The notes: a model not told the origin generated them from the sequence alone. 8,773 nucleotides of DNA from an uncultured Pleurocapsa sp. (GCA_937884735.1 CAKZYI010000606.1:1-8773), one strand, 5' to 3'; positions 1-7,807 are shown, numbered from the stretch's first letter. A program made the numbers and translations.

Positions 1-3000
1 ATCATACAAACTATTTACTCTTATGGTTTACGCAATCCCTTCAGGGCATCTTACGATCAAGAATCAAATAGTTTGTTTATTGGTGAAGTTGGGGGTAATA
101 ACAACAACACATCTCAAGAAGATATTCATATTGCTGCCCCTGGTGCAGACCACGGTTGGCCAGCTTATGAAGGATTTTTCGATCCTATAGATGATCCAGG
201 TAATCCAATTCATAGTTATCCTCATCTAAATGGTCCTGGTCAAGGAACAGTTCCAGCTTTTGGTGCTAATGGCGCATCGGTCAGTGGTGGAGTAGTCTAT
301 CGTGGCGAAGATTTTCCCGAAGAATATCGAGGAGCATATTTTTATGGCGACTGGGTTCGCAACTGGATTCGCTACTTGGAAATCGACTATTCTGGAGATC
401 GCCCTGTTTTGATCGAAGATCATTTCTTTAAAAACGCTACTGGTCAGGTATTATCATTTGAAGAAGCCCCTGATGGATCGCTGTATTACATTACGACTTT
501 TCAAACTGGCAACACCTTTACTTTTCAAGGAGCAGTAAATCGTCTTGACTGGAGTGCTAATAATGCTGCCCCCACAGGAGCAGGAATTGTAATTAGTCCC
601 GAGGAGCAAGAGAGCTCTGATACACCTCATCTGGTAACTTTTGAGGCTGATGTAATCGATCCTGATGGCGATGCTCTAAGTTATCGATGGTCTTTTGGTG
701 ATGGTATTGATTTTGATGGAGATGGAGTTGGAGATACTGCAACTTCCACCGAAGCGAATCCTACTTATCAGTACAATGAAAAAGGAGAATATACTGTTGA
801 ATTAGTTGTAACCGATGAAAATGGTGCTGCGACAGTTTTTGACTCACAAAAAATTATTGTCGGTCAAAGACCAGAAGTTACAATTACCTCTCCCGCTGAA
901 AATTCTTTATTTCGTGCAGGTGAAACTCTGACTTTTACTGGTTTCGCCAGCGATGCAGAAGATGGTTCTTTATCAGGAGATGATGTAGTTTGGTCTGCTG
1001 GCTTTCTACATAATGAACACAATCACCCAGTACTATCGGGCGGTCCTAACGATACAGGTAGTATAGACTTTTATATCAAGCAAGATGGTCATCACTACAG
1101 TTCTGATACAGGATATGAAATTTTTCTCACAGCCACTGATAGTGATGGTATCAGCACTACTGAATCAGTGGTTGTTAGACCTGACAAAGTTGATATCACT
1201 TTTGATGCACCAATATCGGCTAACTATACATTCGTACTCGATGGTTTGTCCCATCAAGGAGACCATACTTACGATACTATAATTAACTTTCACCATACTG
1301 TAGAAGCTGAAGAAAGCTATATTTTAAATGGCGTAGAATATGATTTTTCTCATTGGGATGATGATATTTCAAACACCAATCATATTCGTGATTTTGTTGT
1401 TCCAGAAACCGATACCATTCTTCGTCCAGTCTATACTCGCGGTGCTGTAATTCAAAGTGCCATATCTCTCGATGGAAATGCTGGGATATCTGTTCCTAAC
1501 TTGGTCGTCGGTCAAGACAGTAATGATTTTACAATTGAAGCCTGGATTAAATTTGATGATAATTCATCCATTAATCATGTAGATGCAATTCTTGGTTCTG
1601 GTACTTATGGCAATGGTAATGATATTAATTTTTACCAAGGCAAAATTCGGCTTTACAGCTCAAACGGTGGGGACGTAGTAATTGCAAATCACCAAAGTCA
1701 GAAAAATGTCTGGACTCATTATGCTGTTGTCCGCGAAAGCGGAGAAATGAAGATTTACGTCAATGGCGAGCTAGATATAGCAGTAGCTAGTGACTGGTCA
1801 GAAACGTTTATTATTGATGAAATTGCCTCTGGAGTTCCCTTTGGTGGACTCAATGGAGAAATGGACGAATTAAGAATTTGGTCTGTTGCTCGTAGCCAAT
1901 CTGAAATTAATTCTGGTAGAACAACTACCATCAACAGTTCATTATTAGGACTAGAACGTTACTATCAATTTGATGGTGGAATTCTTGATGTTACAGGGTA
2001 CTCTGATGAAGTCCCTATTCCTAATTCGGCTCAATTAGTTGAATCTACTGCTCCAATCCAGTCAGGAGGTAATTTAGCCCCTGTTGCCGTCGATGACTTT
2101 GCCACAGTTACTCAAGGTAGCACCAACCATCTACATATTTTAGATAACGATTATGACCTAGATGGAAGTATTAATCATCAAGCGGTAGAAATACTGACTG
2201 CACCTAGTCATGGCACATTAGAAATGATCGATACTCAAGCTGAATTAGATGCCAGAGGTTTAGGTATGCACCACTTTGGTCATGCCGAATATACGGCGGA
2301 TGCTAGTTTTACTGGCACAGATAGCTTTACTTATCGAGTTCAAGACGATCAAGGAGAGTGGTCTAATCCCGCTACGATGACAATTACTGTTGAGGCTGAA
2401 AATACTAATATTGCTCCTGTCGCCATCAATGACAATAGTGTTACAACCGAAAATCAATCTGTAATCGTGGATGTGCTAGCTAACGATAGTGATGCGGATA
2501 GCAATATATTACTAATCATAGAAGCAACGGCTAATAATGGAACAGTAGAAATAAATAGCGATCGCACTCTGACTTATACGCCTAATTCTGGTTATCACGG
2601 TGAAGACTGGATTCACTACCGCATTAGTGATGGTAATGGCGGAGAAGATACAGCTATGGTAAATCTGACTATTACTCCTGAATCAGTTACTTCTACACAA
2701 AATCAGGCTCTTGCACTTGATGGGAGTAATGGTATCGATATTGAAGACTTGAGTCTATCAGAAGATTTTACAATTGAAGCTTGGGTCAAGTTTAGCGAAG
2801 GCACAGTTATTAATAATAGGGATGGTATTGTCTCTGGCAACAATAACGACATTAACTTCTATGCTAACAAGGCTAGAATTTATAGTCCTGGTGGACATGG
2901 CAACGATCCTGTAATTGCTACCGAGTCATCTTCAACAGGCGAATGGCAACATTATGCTTTCACTAGAGAAAATGGTGTCGCCAAAATCTATCTAGACGGA

Positions 3001-3771
3001 GTATTAAACTCTACCTCTACAACTATCTGGAATGGAGAATTTAATATCGGCGAGATTGGCTCTGGAGTTGTTTCTGGAGGACTTGATGGAGAACTAGATG
3101 AGTTGAGAATTTGGTCTGTTGCCCGCACTGAATCTGAAATTGCGGATAACTTAGGTACTGAAATTGATGGCTTAACACCAGGATTGGAGCGTTATTATCA
3201 ATTCAATGATGGTATTGTCGATGTTACTAGCAATTCTGATGAAATTCTTTTACCAAGCTATGGTGAATTAGTTGACTCTACTGCTCCTATTGAAGTTATA
3301 GACCTTAATATTGCTCCTGTAGCAACAGATAATGATGTAATCGTACTTGAAGATAGCATTAACTTTATCCGCATCTTAGATAATGATTATGATTCTGATG
3401 GAAGTCTCAATCCTCTAATGGTAGAGATTTTGACAGAGCCAACTCACGGTAGTGTAGAAATTCTCGATACTCAAGCTGAGTTGGACGCTAGAAATCGCAG
3501 CATCAATTATTTTGGTCGTGCCGAATACTCCACCCCAGAAGGTTTCTCTGGAGTTGATGTCTTTACTTACAGAGTTCAAGATAATGAAGGTGCTTGGTCA
3601 AATACTGCTACTGTTACTATTAATGTAGGCTCCCAAAATCCAGTTCATGACCACAACCACGATCACAATCACGACCATGGAAGTCATAGTCATAATATCG
3701 AATCTATGATCGCTTTTGACCCTCTTATCTCTGAATCTGAAGATACAATATTGATGGGTAGTGTTATCTAA
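1..3771 (+). CDS. PQQ-type sugar dehydrogenase (C-terminal part) fused to PKD, LamG and cadherin-like domains; 5'-truncated by window edge
   Basis: The reading frame is open from base 1, and the codons before position 73 encode family sequence (IYSYGLRNPF), so TTG at 73 is not the start; the gene begins outside the window. About 1256 residues are visible. Domains by nucleotide: 1-560, end of a glucose/sorbosone dehydrogenase beta-propeller, with the GLRNP motif (its Arg-Asn pair corresponds, from memory, to PQQ contacts in soluble glucose dehydrogenase) and GADHGWPAYEG; 560-864, PKD-like domain with a calcium-loop-like DFDGDGVGD (709-735); 865-1443, Ig-like region rich in His and DxEDG, of a kind often following such dehydrogenases; 1459-2070, LamG; 2071-2400, cadherin-like; 2410-2690, cadherin-like with the typical VLANDSD motif; 2707-3300, LamG; 3304-3630, cadherin-like; 3643-3696, His-rich tail. 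LamG assignment rests on FTIEAW, HYA and DELRIWSVAR signatures. Probably secreted or surface-bound and acting on or adhering to extracellular sugars (inference); the signal peptide and most of the propeller are not visible. Enzyme activity cannot be judged from this half. Confidence 0.9.
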   Translation: MIQTIYSYGLRNPFRASYDQESNSLFIGEVGGNNNNTSQEDIHIAAPGADHGWPAYEGFFDPIDDPGNPIHSYPHLNGPGQGTVPAFGANGASVSGGVVYRGEDFPEEYRGAYFYGDWVRNWIRYLEIDYSGDRPVLIEDHFFKNATGQVLSFEEAPDGSLYYITTFQTGNTFTFQGAVNRLDWSANNAAPTGAGIVISPEEQESSDTPHLVTFEADVIDPDGDALSYRWSFGDGIDFDGDGVGDTATSTEANPTYQYNEKGEYTVELVVTDENGAATVFDSQKIIVGQRPEVTITSPAENSLFRAGETLTFTGFASDAEDGSLSGDDVVWSAGFLHNEHNHPVLSGGPNDTGSIDFYIKQDGHHYSSDTGYEIFLTATDSDGISTTESVVVRPDKVDITFDAPISANYTFVLDGLSHQGDHTYDTIINFHHTVEAEESYILNGVEYDFSHWDDDISNTNHIRDFVVPETDTILRPVYTRGAVIQSAISLDGNAGISVPNLVVGQDSNDFTIEAWIKFDDNSSINHVDAILGSGTYGNGNDINFYQGKIRLYSSNGGDVVIANHQSQKNVWTHYAVVRESGEMKIYVNGELDIAVASDWSETFIIDEIASGVPFGGLNGEMDELRIWSVARSQSEINSGRTTTINSSLLGLERYYQFDGGILDVTGYSDEVPIPNSAQLVESTAPIQSGGNLAPVAVDDFATVTQGSTNHLHILDNDYDLDGSINHQAVEILTAPSHGTLEMIDTQAELDARGLGMHHFGHAEYTADASFTGTDSFTYRVQDDQGEWSNPATMTITVEAENTNIAPVAINDNSVTTENQSVIVDVLANDSDADSNILLIIEATANNGTVEINSDRTLTYTPNSGYHGEDWIHYRISDGNGGEDTAMVNLTITPESVTSTQNQALALDGSNGIDIEDLSLSEDFTIEAWVKFSEGTVINNRDGIVSGNNNDINFYANKARIYSPGGHGNDPVIATESSSTGEWQHYAFTRENGVAKIYLDGVLNSTSTTIWNGEFNIGEIGSGVVSGGLDGELDELRIWSVARTESEIADNLGTEIDGLTPGLERYYQFNDGIVDVTSNSDEILLPSYGELVDSTAPIEVIDLNIAPVATDNDVIVLEDSINFIRILDNDYDSDGSLNPLMVEILTEPTHGSVEILDTQAELDARNRSINYFGRAEYSTPEGFSGVDVFTYRVQDNEGAWSNTATVTINVGSQNPVHDHNHDHNHDHGSHSHNIESMIAFDPLISESEDTILMGSVI
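1459..2400 (+). repeat. Intragenic repeat copy 1: LamG + cadherin-like module
   Basis: First copy of a roughly 0.94-kb module in the large surface-protein gene. It shares with copy 2 (2707-3630), in the same order, DFTIEAW, NDINFY, DELRIWSVAR, LERYYQF, LDNDYD, the marker DTQAELDAR and the ending FTYRVQD. Divergence is clear at both DNA and protein level, so the duplication is old. A separate cadherin-like domain (2410-2690) lies between the copies. Confidence 0.85.
2707..3630 (+). repeat. Intragenic repeat copy 2: LamG + cadherin-like module
   Basis: Second copy of the module seen at 1459-2400. It has the same motif order, with IDTQAELDAR changed to LDTQAELDAR and the LamG core kept. It is slightly shorter than copy 1, mainly in the LamG loops. 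It leads directly into the His-rich tail. Confidence 0.85.
3643..3696 (+). other. Histidine-rich C-terminal tail segment of the large surface protein
   Basis: Eighteen residues contain eight histidines in an alternating His-Asp/Asn pattern (VHDHNHDHNHDHGSHSHN). A 12-base unit encoding Asp-His-Asn-His is repeated at 3649-3672. About 24 more residues, rich in acidic and hydrophobic amino acids, follow before the stop. Such segments usually bind divalent metals (Zn, Ni or Cu); that role is inferred here. No LPXTG-like or other recognised sorting signal is visible at the end. Confidence 0.7.
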
Positions 3772-3794
3772 TTCTTCTGATTGATAATCTAATT

Positions 3795-3832
3795 AAAAAC
3801 TGCGTCTGGTAATTACAACAGACGCAGTTTTT
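3795..3832. terminator. Bidirectional intrinsic terminator between convergent genes
   Basis: A perfect 14-bp inverted repeat (AAAAACTGCGTCTG at 3795-3808 and CAGACGCAGTTTTT at 3819-3832) encloses a 10-base loop. The GC-rich core is flanked by an A-run on one side and a T-run on the other, so either strand yields a hairpin ending in U residues. It lies 23 bases after the stop of the plus-strand surface-protein gene and 28 bases after the stop of the minus-strand phosphatase/flippase gene, and can terminate both. The remaining bases of the 3772-3860 gap show nothing else. Confidence 0.93.
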
Positions 3833-3860
3833 GGTATTTGGAACTATCCTAATTTCTGTC

Positions 3861-5468
3861 CTAACGATATAATTGACTAGCTTTAGTGCGGATTGAAACC
3901 ATAGCGATAATTCCTACTGCGATCGCAAACCACAGGGTCAATAAACGGATCAAAAATGTAGCAGCTACCGCTTGGGTTTGGGTTGCACCATAGAAAATAG
4001 ACAGACTAATAGATGCTGCTTCCATCCCACCAATGCCACCAGGTAACATGGATAATGCACCAATTAAACCCGAAGCTGTATGAATTAAAACAGCTTGATA
4101 AAGGGTGATGCTTTCCACCCCTAAATATTGGAAAATGTAATATAGTGCCACCCCTTCTAATCCCCAGGCAATCAGAGCGATAAAGGTACTTCCCAATAGC
4201 AATTTTGGCTTGAGTAATACGCTGGCACTATTAATGAGGCTATCCAATTTATTAGTTATTTTCTGTAGTTTTGAGATACGGCTTAAAGGCTTTAATAAAT
4301 ATTTTCTTAGTAGCTTGGGTTGTTGTAATAACAATATAAAAGATATTTGAAATCCTGCCAGAATTAAGATTGCCCAGTAGCCTTGAATTTCCTGCATAAT
4401 AGACACTAAGCCTAAGCAAGCTAGTAAAACTACGGATAAAGCATCAGTAAAACGCTCGCAAAATAAACCTGCTAGAGTTGGTGACATGGGGACATCATGT
4501 CTGCGCTTTAATAGCAGAGACTTTATTGATTCACCCGCTTTCCCAGGAGAGGCAGTTAGAGCAAAACTAGCAAGAAAAATTTGTAAGTTGCTTTGCCAAG
4601 GTACAGAATATCCCATGTGGTTGAGATACCAATGCCAACGAGTAAAGCGCAGACAATAGCTAAAAAAAACCACTGCAAGCATTACAGGAAGCAGCCAGGG
4701 GGGTAATAAATTCAGGGCTGTCCAAAACTTTTCTGCCCCACTCCAAATCACCGCCCCCAAATAAAGTACTGCTGCGGCGATCGCAGATAAGATTAATCCT
4801 TTTTCCCAGTTGGGTTGATTTTTTTGTGGCTCTGCTTCTGTGGTGTCATCAAATTTACGATAGTAGGCACGAGCTGCTACGCTGAGTAATTCGCGATCGC
4901 CTTTGCTAGCCCCATATCCATAGATGCAATATCGGTCGAGATCTCCCAATTCTTGTCTTAGTCGGGTAACTTTTTCTTGTCCATAACAGTTTTTTCCTTC
5001 TATGTGTCCTGTCAAAATTCCTGACTTATTTTCTAGTCTAGTACCAATTACTCGGTCTATACCCATCGTCTTACCCCAGGGTGTTAAATAAACCTCTGGA
5101 GATGCACTCAACAAGACAGTATAGTGACCCTGATTTTGATGCCATTTTAAACGATCTACAGCTTTGGGATGCAGTAAGGTGGGTATAGTTTCGATTGCAA
5201 AGTTTTGGGCTGATTGGTCTAGCTGATGGACTGTTTTTCCTGATAAGAAGTAGCTCAATACTGCTTCTTTTGCTTGCCAGTTAGGAATTATTTTTAGTAG
5301 ATATCCTATTATTAAAGGGCTTTTTATCCCAATTCCCCACCAAAAACTCGGCTGGCTAGAAATACTTTTTAGAAATGGTATTAAAGAATCTTGTTGGGTT
5401 AAGGTATTGTCAAAGTCAAATACCGCAATGGTAGAAGACTTTACTTTTTCAGGAGATTTATTCATCAT
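3861..5468 (-). CDS. HAD-IB phosphatase fused to flippase-like (UPF0104/LPG-synthase TM) membrane domain
   Basis: A 535-residue two-domain protein. Residues 13-207 are a cytoplasmic HAD-IB hydrolase: motif I is DFDNT with nucleophile Asp18 and Asp20; motif II is Ser121 (LLSAS); the motif III Lys is probably Lys166; motif IV is GASKGD ending in Asp191, with Ala187 where an acidic residue or Asn is usual. Residues about 222-525 form a polytopic domain of the UPF0104 / lysylphosphatidylglycerol-synthase-TM superfamily. It has RFTRWHWYL, the ASPGKAGE motif (306-313) and PGGIGGMEA (476-484), both characteristic of this flippase-like family, and about eight membrane segments. Start: tandem ATG codons directly follow the TAA of the upstream membrane-protein gene, with no gap, so translation is probably coupled; no Shine-Dalgarno is evident. 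Role inferred from neighbours: dephosphorylating a polyprenyl-linked phosphosugar and moving it across the membrane. Family membership is secure; the substrate is unknown. Confidence 0.9.
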   Translation of the reverse strand: MMNKSPEKVKSSTIAVFDFDNTLTQQDSLIPFLKSISSQPSFWWGIGIKSPLIIGYLLKIIPNWQAKEAVLSYFLSGKTVHQLDQSAQNFAIETIPTLLHPKAVDRLKWHQNQGHYTVLLSASPEVYLTPWGKTMGIDRVIGTRLENKSGILTGHIEGKNCYGQEKVTRLRQELGDLDRYCIYGYGASKGDRELLSVAARAYYRKFDDTTEAEPQKNQPNWEKGLILSAIAAAVLYLGAVIWSGAEKFWTALNLLPPWLLPVMLAVVFFSYCLRFTRWHWYLNHMGYSVPWQSNLQIFLASFALTASPGKAGESIKSLLLKRRHDVPMSPTLAGLFCERFTDALSVVLLACLGLVSIMQEIQGYWAILILAGFQISFILLLQQPKLLRKYLLKPLSRISKLQKITNKLDSLINSASVLLKPKLLLGSTFIALIAWGLEGVALYYIFQYLGVESITLYQAVLIHTASGLIGALSMLPGGIGGMEAASISLSIFYGATQTQAVAATFLIRLLTLWFAIAVGIIAMVSIRTKASQLYR

Positions 5469-6923
5469 TTAAAACAAGGAAATTATTCTGTTGAGCAAGC
5501 CTTGATGAAACACTGAACTAGCAAGACAGCAGTGTGGTAATGTCACTAGGGAAAGCATGTAGGTTAGAGCAATTATGTATAACCAATAGTGTTTTTTGAT
5601 TATATAAAAAACACTGCTGAGTATTTTTGAATATACAAGACAAAATTGTTCCAAAAGCCAGTTTAATAAATCAAATTTTTTTAATAAATTTTGATTAGCT
5701 AGTTCCAGATAAATTAAATTAGGAGTTAGACTACAAAATGAATAGCTAATTGCCACCAGAAAAAACCATCTTCCCCAGTCCCATCCAATCATGTAAAGTG
5801 GAGCAGATACAATCATGGGAATAATAACGTATTTGAAACTAAAGCTGGCGTAAAGCTTTTTCTTTGTACTAGAAGTTAATCGGCGATCGCCATCAGGTTT
5901 TGATTTATCTAATAAATTCGATATTATATTTGAAGAGGCAAATAGTAAAAAGACTAAATTTGAAATAAATATTAATAGCCATTGAGTAAATACTTTTCCT
6001 CTTTCTGCTTTAACAATACTCCAAGACAAAGATATGCCATCGCGTAAAGACCAGCCAATTGCATCTAATGCACCTGGAACTTTTTTCCCACACTCTAGTA
6101 TGTTGAGATTTTGCCAAGATTCACAAATATGTAGGGCAACAGCCGCATCTCCTTTCCAAACAAATCCCGCCATAATTGCAATAATAGTTGGCATATAAAC
6201 AGCCAAAGAACTGACAATTGATTGTCTTAAAGAAAGCCTCAAAGAAACAAAACTAATAGTAATTATTATGTTGAGTGGCAATGATAAAAAGACAATAGAT
6301 TCGTGAATCAATGTGATAGGAATACATAGCAAATTAAACCAAATAAAAACCTTTGTGCAATATTGTTTTAATGCCAAATTAGCTTTATCCTGATCTTTTA
6401 AAAGCGAATAATCTTTATTGTTGATTTTTAATTTGTTAAACTCTAAATTAAAAAAAGTAAGATTTAGCAGCAAAGGAAATAAAAATAATATTTCTTTTCT
6501 TCCCAAAGCACCAAGATCGTTTAAGGGGAAGAACAATAAAGAAGGCAAAAAAAGTAAGGTTATTAAACTTACAATATTGATGTTTTGACGTAGTTTAGCA
6601 ATCTTATAGAGATAAAAAATAGATACGGCTAGATATGATGCGTAAACAAATATAGTGACCGTAAGATAAGCATCTAAATTAAAATTTTGCGCCATAAACA
6701 GCAAAAAGCTGCCGCTCAAACCTCTTCGGACAAAACCAGCACTGTAATTGGTCAGCCAATCGGTAAAAGCCCATTTATTTAAGCTACCTTTGAAAATTGC
6801 TGATGAGAAAAAGCGAATAAACAAAGCTAAATAAACAGCAATAAAGCTAGATAAAATTATTGTTTTAGCCGATAAAAGGTCAGCTAAACAAAAGAATATA
6901 GAACTTGTTCTCTTAAAATTCAT
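5469..6923 (-). CDS. Polytopic membrane protein, candidate GT-C-like glycosyltransferase
   Basis: A 484-residue very hydrophobic protein with about ten predicted membrane segments; I do not recognise a named family with certainty. After a basic N-terminus and a first segment (about 21-39) comes a loop with Asp55 and GFVRRGLSG (63-71). Further polar motifs in hydrophobic surroundings are NDLGALGRKE (135-144), His207-Glu208 and GWDWGRW (380-386). Two cysteines (267 and 278) in a probable external loop could form a disulfide. An acidic residue in the first extracytoplasmic loop and scattered charged motifs are typical of GT-C transferases that use lipid-phosphate sugars, and the neighbours would make such a donor; the transferase role is inference. 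Start ATG at 6923 has no clear Shine-Dalgarno. The gene is more AT-rich than its neighbours (about 31% GC over 5521-5880 by hand count). Its stop directly abuts the next ATG. Confidence 0.8.
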   Translation of the reverse strand: MNFKRTSSIFFCLADLLSAKTIILSSFIAVYLALFIRFFSSAIFKGSLNKWAFTDWLTNYSAGFVRRGLSGSFLLFMAQNFNLDAYLTVTIFVYASYLAVSIFYLYKIAKLRQNINIVSLITLLFLPSLLFFPLNDLGALGRKEILFLFPLLLNLTFFNLEFNKLKINNKDYSLLKDQDKANLALKQYCTKVFIWFNLLCIPITLIHESIVFLSLPLNIIITISFVSLRLSLRQSIVSSLAVYMPTIIAIMAGFVWKGDAAVALHICESWQNLNILECGKKVPGALDAIGWSLRDGISLSWSIVKAERGKVFTQWLLIFISNLVFLLFASSNIISNLLDKSKPDGDRRLTSSTKKKLYASFSFKYVIIPMIVSAPLYMIGWDWGRWFFLVAISYSFCSLTPNLIYLELANQNLLKKFDLLNWLLEQFCLVYSKILSSVFYIIKKHYWLYIIALTYMLSLVTLPHCCLASSVFHQGLLNRIISLF

Positions 6924-7063
6924 AATATTTTGCCAAAGCTACAATTAAAACTAAAACAATAAAACTAGTGAATTTAGGCTTAAATAAAATAACCATAAAA
7001 TACTGTATCCAAGTCAATCAATTATTACTTGCTACTTTTATATAGCGATCCTAATACCTTCTT
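6924..7063 (-). promoter_or_regulatory. AT-rich 140-bp intergenic spacer, possible internal promoter
   Basis: This gap separates the reductase from the membrane-protein gene, while the other junctions in the unit overlap or abut. No hairpin terminator is visible. On the minus strand a TTGACT (7012-7017) lies 17 bases from a poor -10-like GGTTAT (6989-6994), so an extra start point for the two downstream genes is possible but weakly supported. Read-through from upstream is equally likely. Confidence 0.25.
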
Positions 7064-7807
7064 TTAAAGCTTCAACTTTTTAAAAATAGATTCTGGAATC
7101 GAGCGAATAATAAACATAATTCCCAGCCAAAACCAAGGAGCATAAATAACATTTTTCTTCTTAGATAAAGCTTGAGAAATAGCTTGGGCTATCTGCTGAG
7201 GACTAGCAACCAAAAACATCCCCGATTTACCAAAAGTCATTTTAGTATCGACAAAGCCTGGTTTGACAGTCATAACATGCACATTAGACTTAGCCAGACG
7301 ACTCCGCATCCCTTGTAAAAATAGAGTCAACGCACCCTTTGCCGAACCATATACATAGTTACTAGGACGACCGCGATCGCTAGCAACCGAAGAAATACCA
7401 ACAATAAAGCCTTGTTTTTGCTCCTCTAGGTAATTAGCCACATGAGTTAGCATGGATGCAACTCCCGTATAGTTGGAGTGAATGATGCGTTGAGCTAAAT
7501 TAAAATCTGTTTGAGCCTGTTCTTGATCTCCCAATTCCCCTAGGGAAACAACTACCCCATCCAAATGTCCTAAATTAGCGATCGCTTTGGGGACTAACTC
7601 TTGATGAGCCTCATAATCAAAAGCATCCATAGTATCCCAAGAAACAGGAGACTGATAGCGGATAGCAATATCCTGGGCAATGCGTTCGACTTCAGTGCGA
7701 TCGCGCGCTACTAAATGCAATGCAGTACCTTCTTGAGCCATCTGATGAGCCAAAGCTCTAGAAATACTAGAGGTTGCCCCAATCAACAATACAGATTCTC
7801 CTTTCAT
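7064..7807 (-). CDS. DprE2-like short-chain dehydrogenase/reductase
   Basis: A 247-residue classical SDR. The nucleotide-binding loop is LIGATSSIS (8-16), Asn112 sits in HSNYTG, and the catalytic serine is at 139/140 (GISSVAS). Tyr153 and Lys157 form the YGSAK motif, and PGFVDT (183-188) follows. The hydrophobic-basic C-terminus with a final Leu-Lys-rich tail resembles DprE2, the NADH-dependent reductase that turns the 2-keto polyprenyl-phosphoryl pentose into the arabinose form. ATG at 7807 is chosen over an upstream in-frame ATG at 7870: it has AAGGAG seven bases upstream, it starts the family-typical Rossmann strand, and it overlaps the TGA of the upstream oxidase as ATGA. The 21 extra residues from 7870 would lie inside the oxidase gene. 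It probably works as the partner of that oxidase at the inner face of the membrane. The pairing with a DprE1-like gene is the main reason for this call over a generic SDR. Confidence 0.9.
   Translation of the reverse strand: MKGESVLLIGATSSISRALAHQMAQEGTALHLVARDRTEVERIAQDIAIRYQSPVSWDTMDAFDYEAHQELVPKAIANLGHLDGVVVSLGELGDQEQAQTDFNLAQRIIHSNYTGVASMLTHVANYLEEQKQGFIVGISSVASDRGRPSNYVYGSAKGALTLFLQGMRSRLAKSNVHVMTVKPGFVDTKMTFGKSGMFLVASPQQIAQAISQALSKKKNVIYAPWFWLGIMFIIRSIPESIFKKLKL

Larger units (their letters stand above)
2558..7704. repeat. Eight HIP1 octamers (GCGATCGC) dispersed through the window
   Basis: Copies start at 2558, 3919, 4777, 4893, 5883, 7373, 7578 and 7697. This palindrome is strongly over-represented in many cyanobacterial chromosomes and is the best lineage marker here. 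Only one copy lies in the 3.8-kb surface-protein gene and one in the AT-rich membrane-protein gene; six lie in the phosphatase/flippase and reductase genes. The span given covers the first to the last copy, not a continuous element. Confidence 0.9.

Noticed and set aside
73..75. TTG at 73 as the start of the large plus-strand gene
   Set aside because: The 24 codons before it are in frame and encode conserved dehydrogenase sequence, so the gene continues off the left edge.
226..423. 65-codon minus-strand ORF
   Set aside because: Antisense to conserved dehydrogenase sequence; no recognisable domain or ribosome-binding site.
1085..1282. 65-codon plus-strand ORF in another frame
   Set aside because: Lies entirely within the Ig-like region of the large gene and has no coding character of its own.
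2260..2457. 65-codon minus-strand ORF
   Set aside because: Antisense shadow of the cadherin-like domains.
3649..3672. Short tandem repeat as a CRISPR or mobile-element end
   Set aside because: Only two 12-base units, in frame and coding for Asp-His-Asn-His; no spacers, inverted repeats or transposase nearby.
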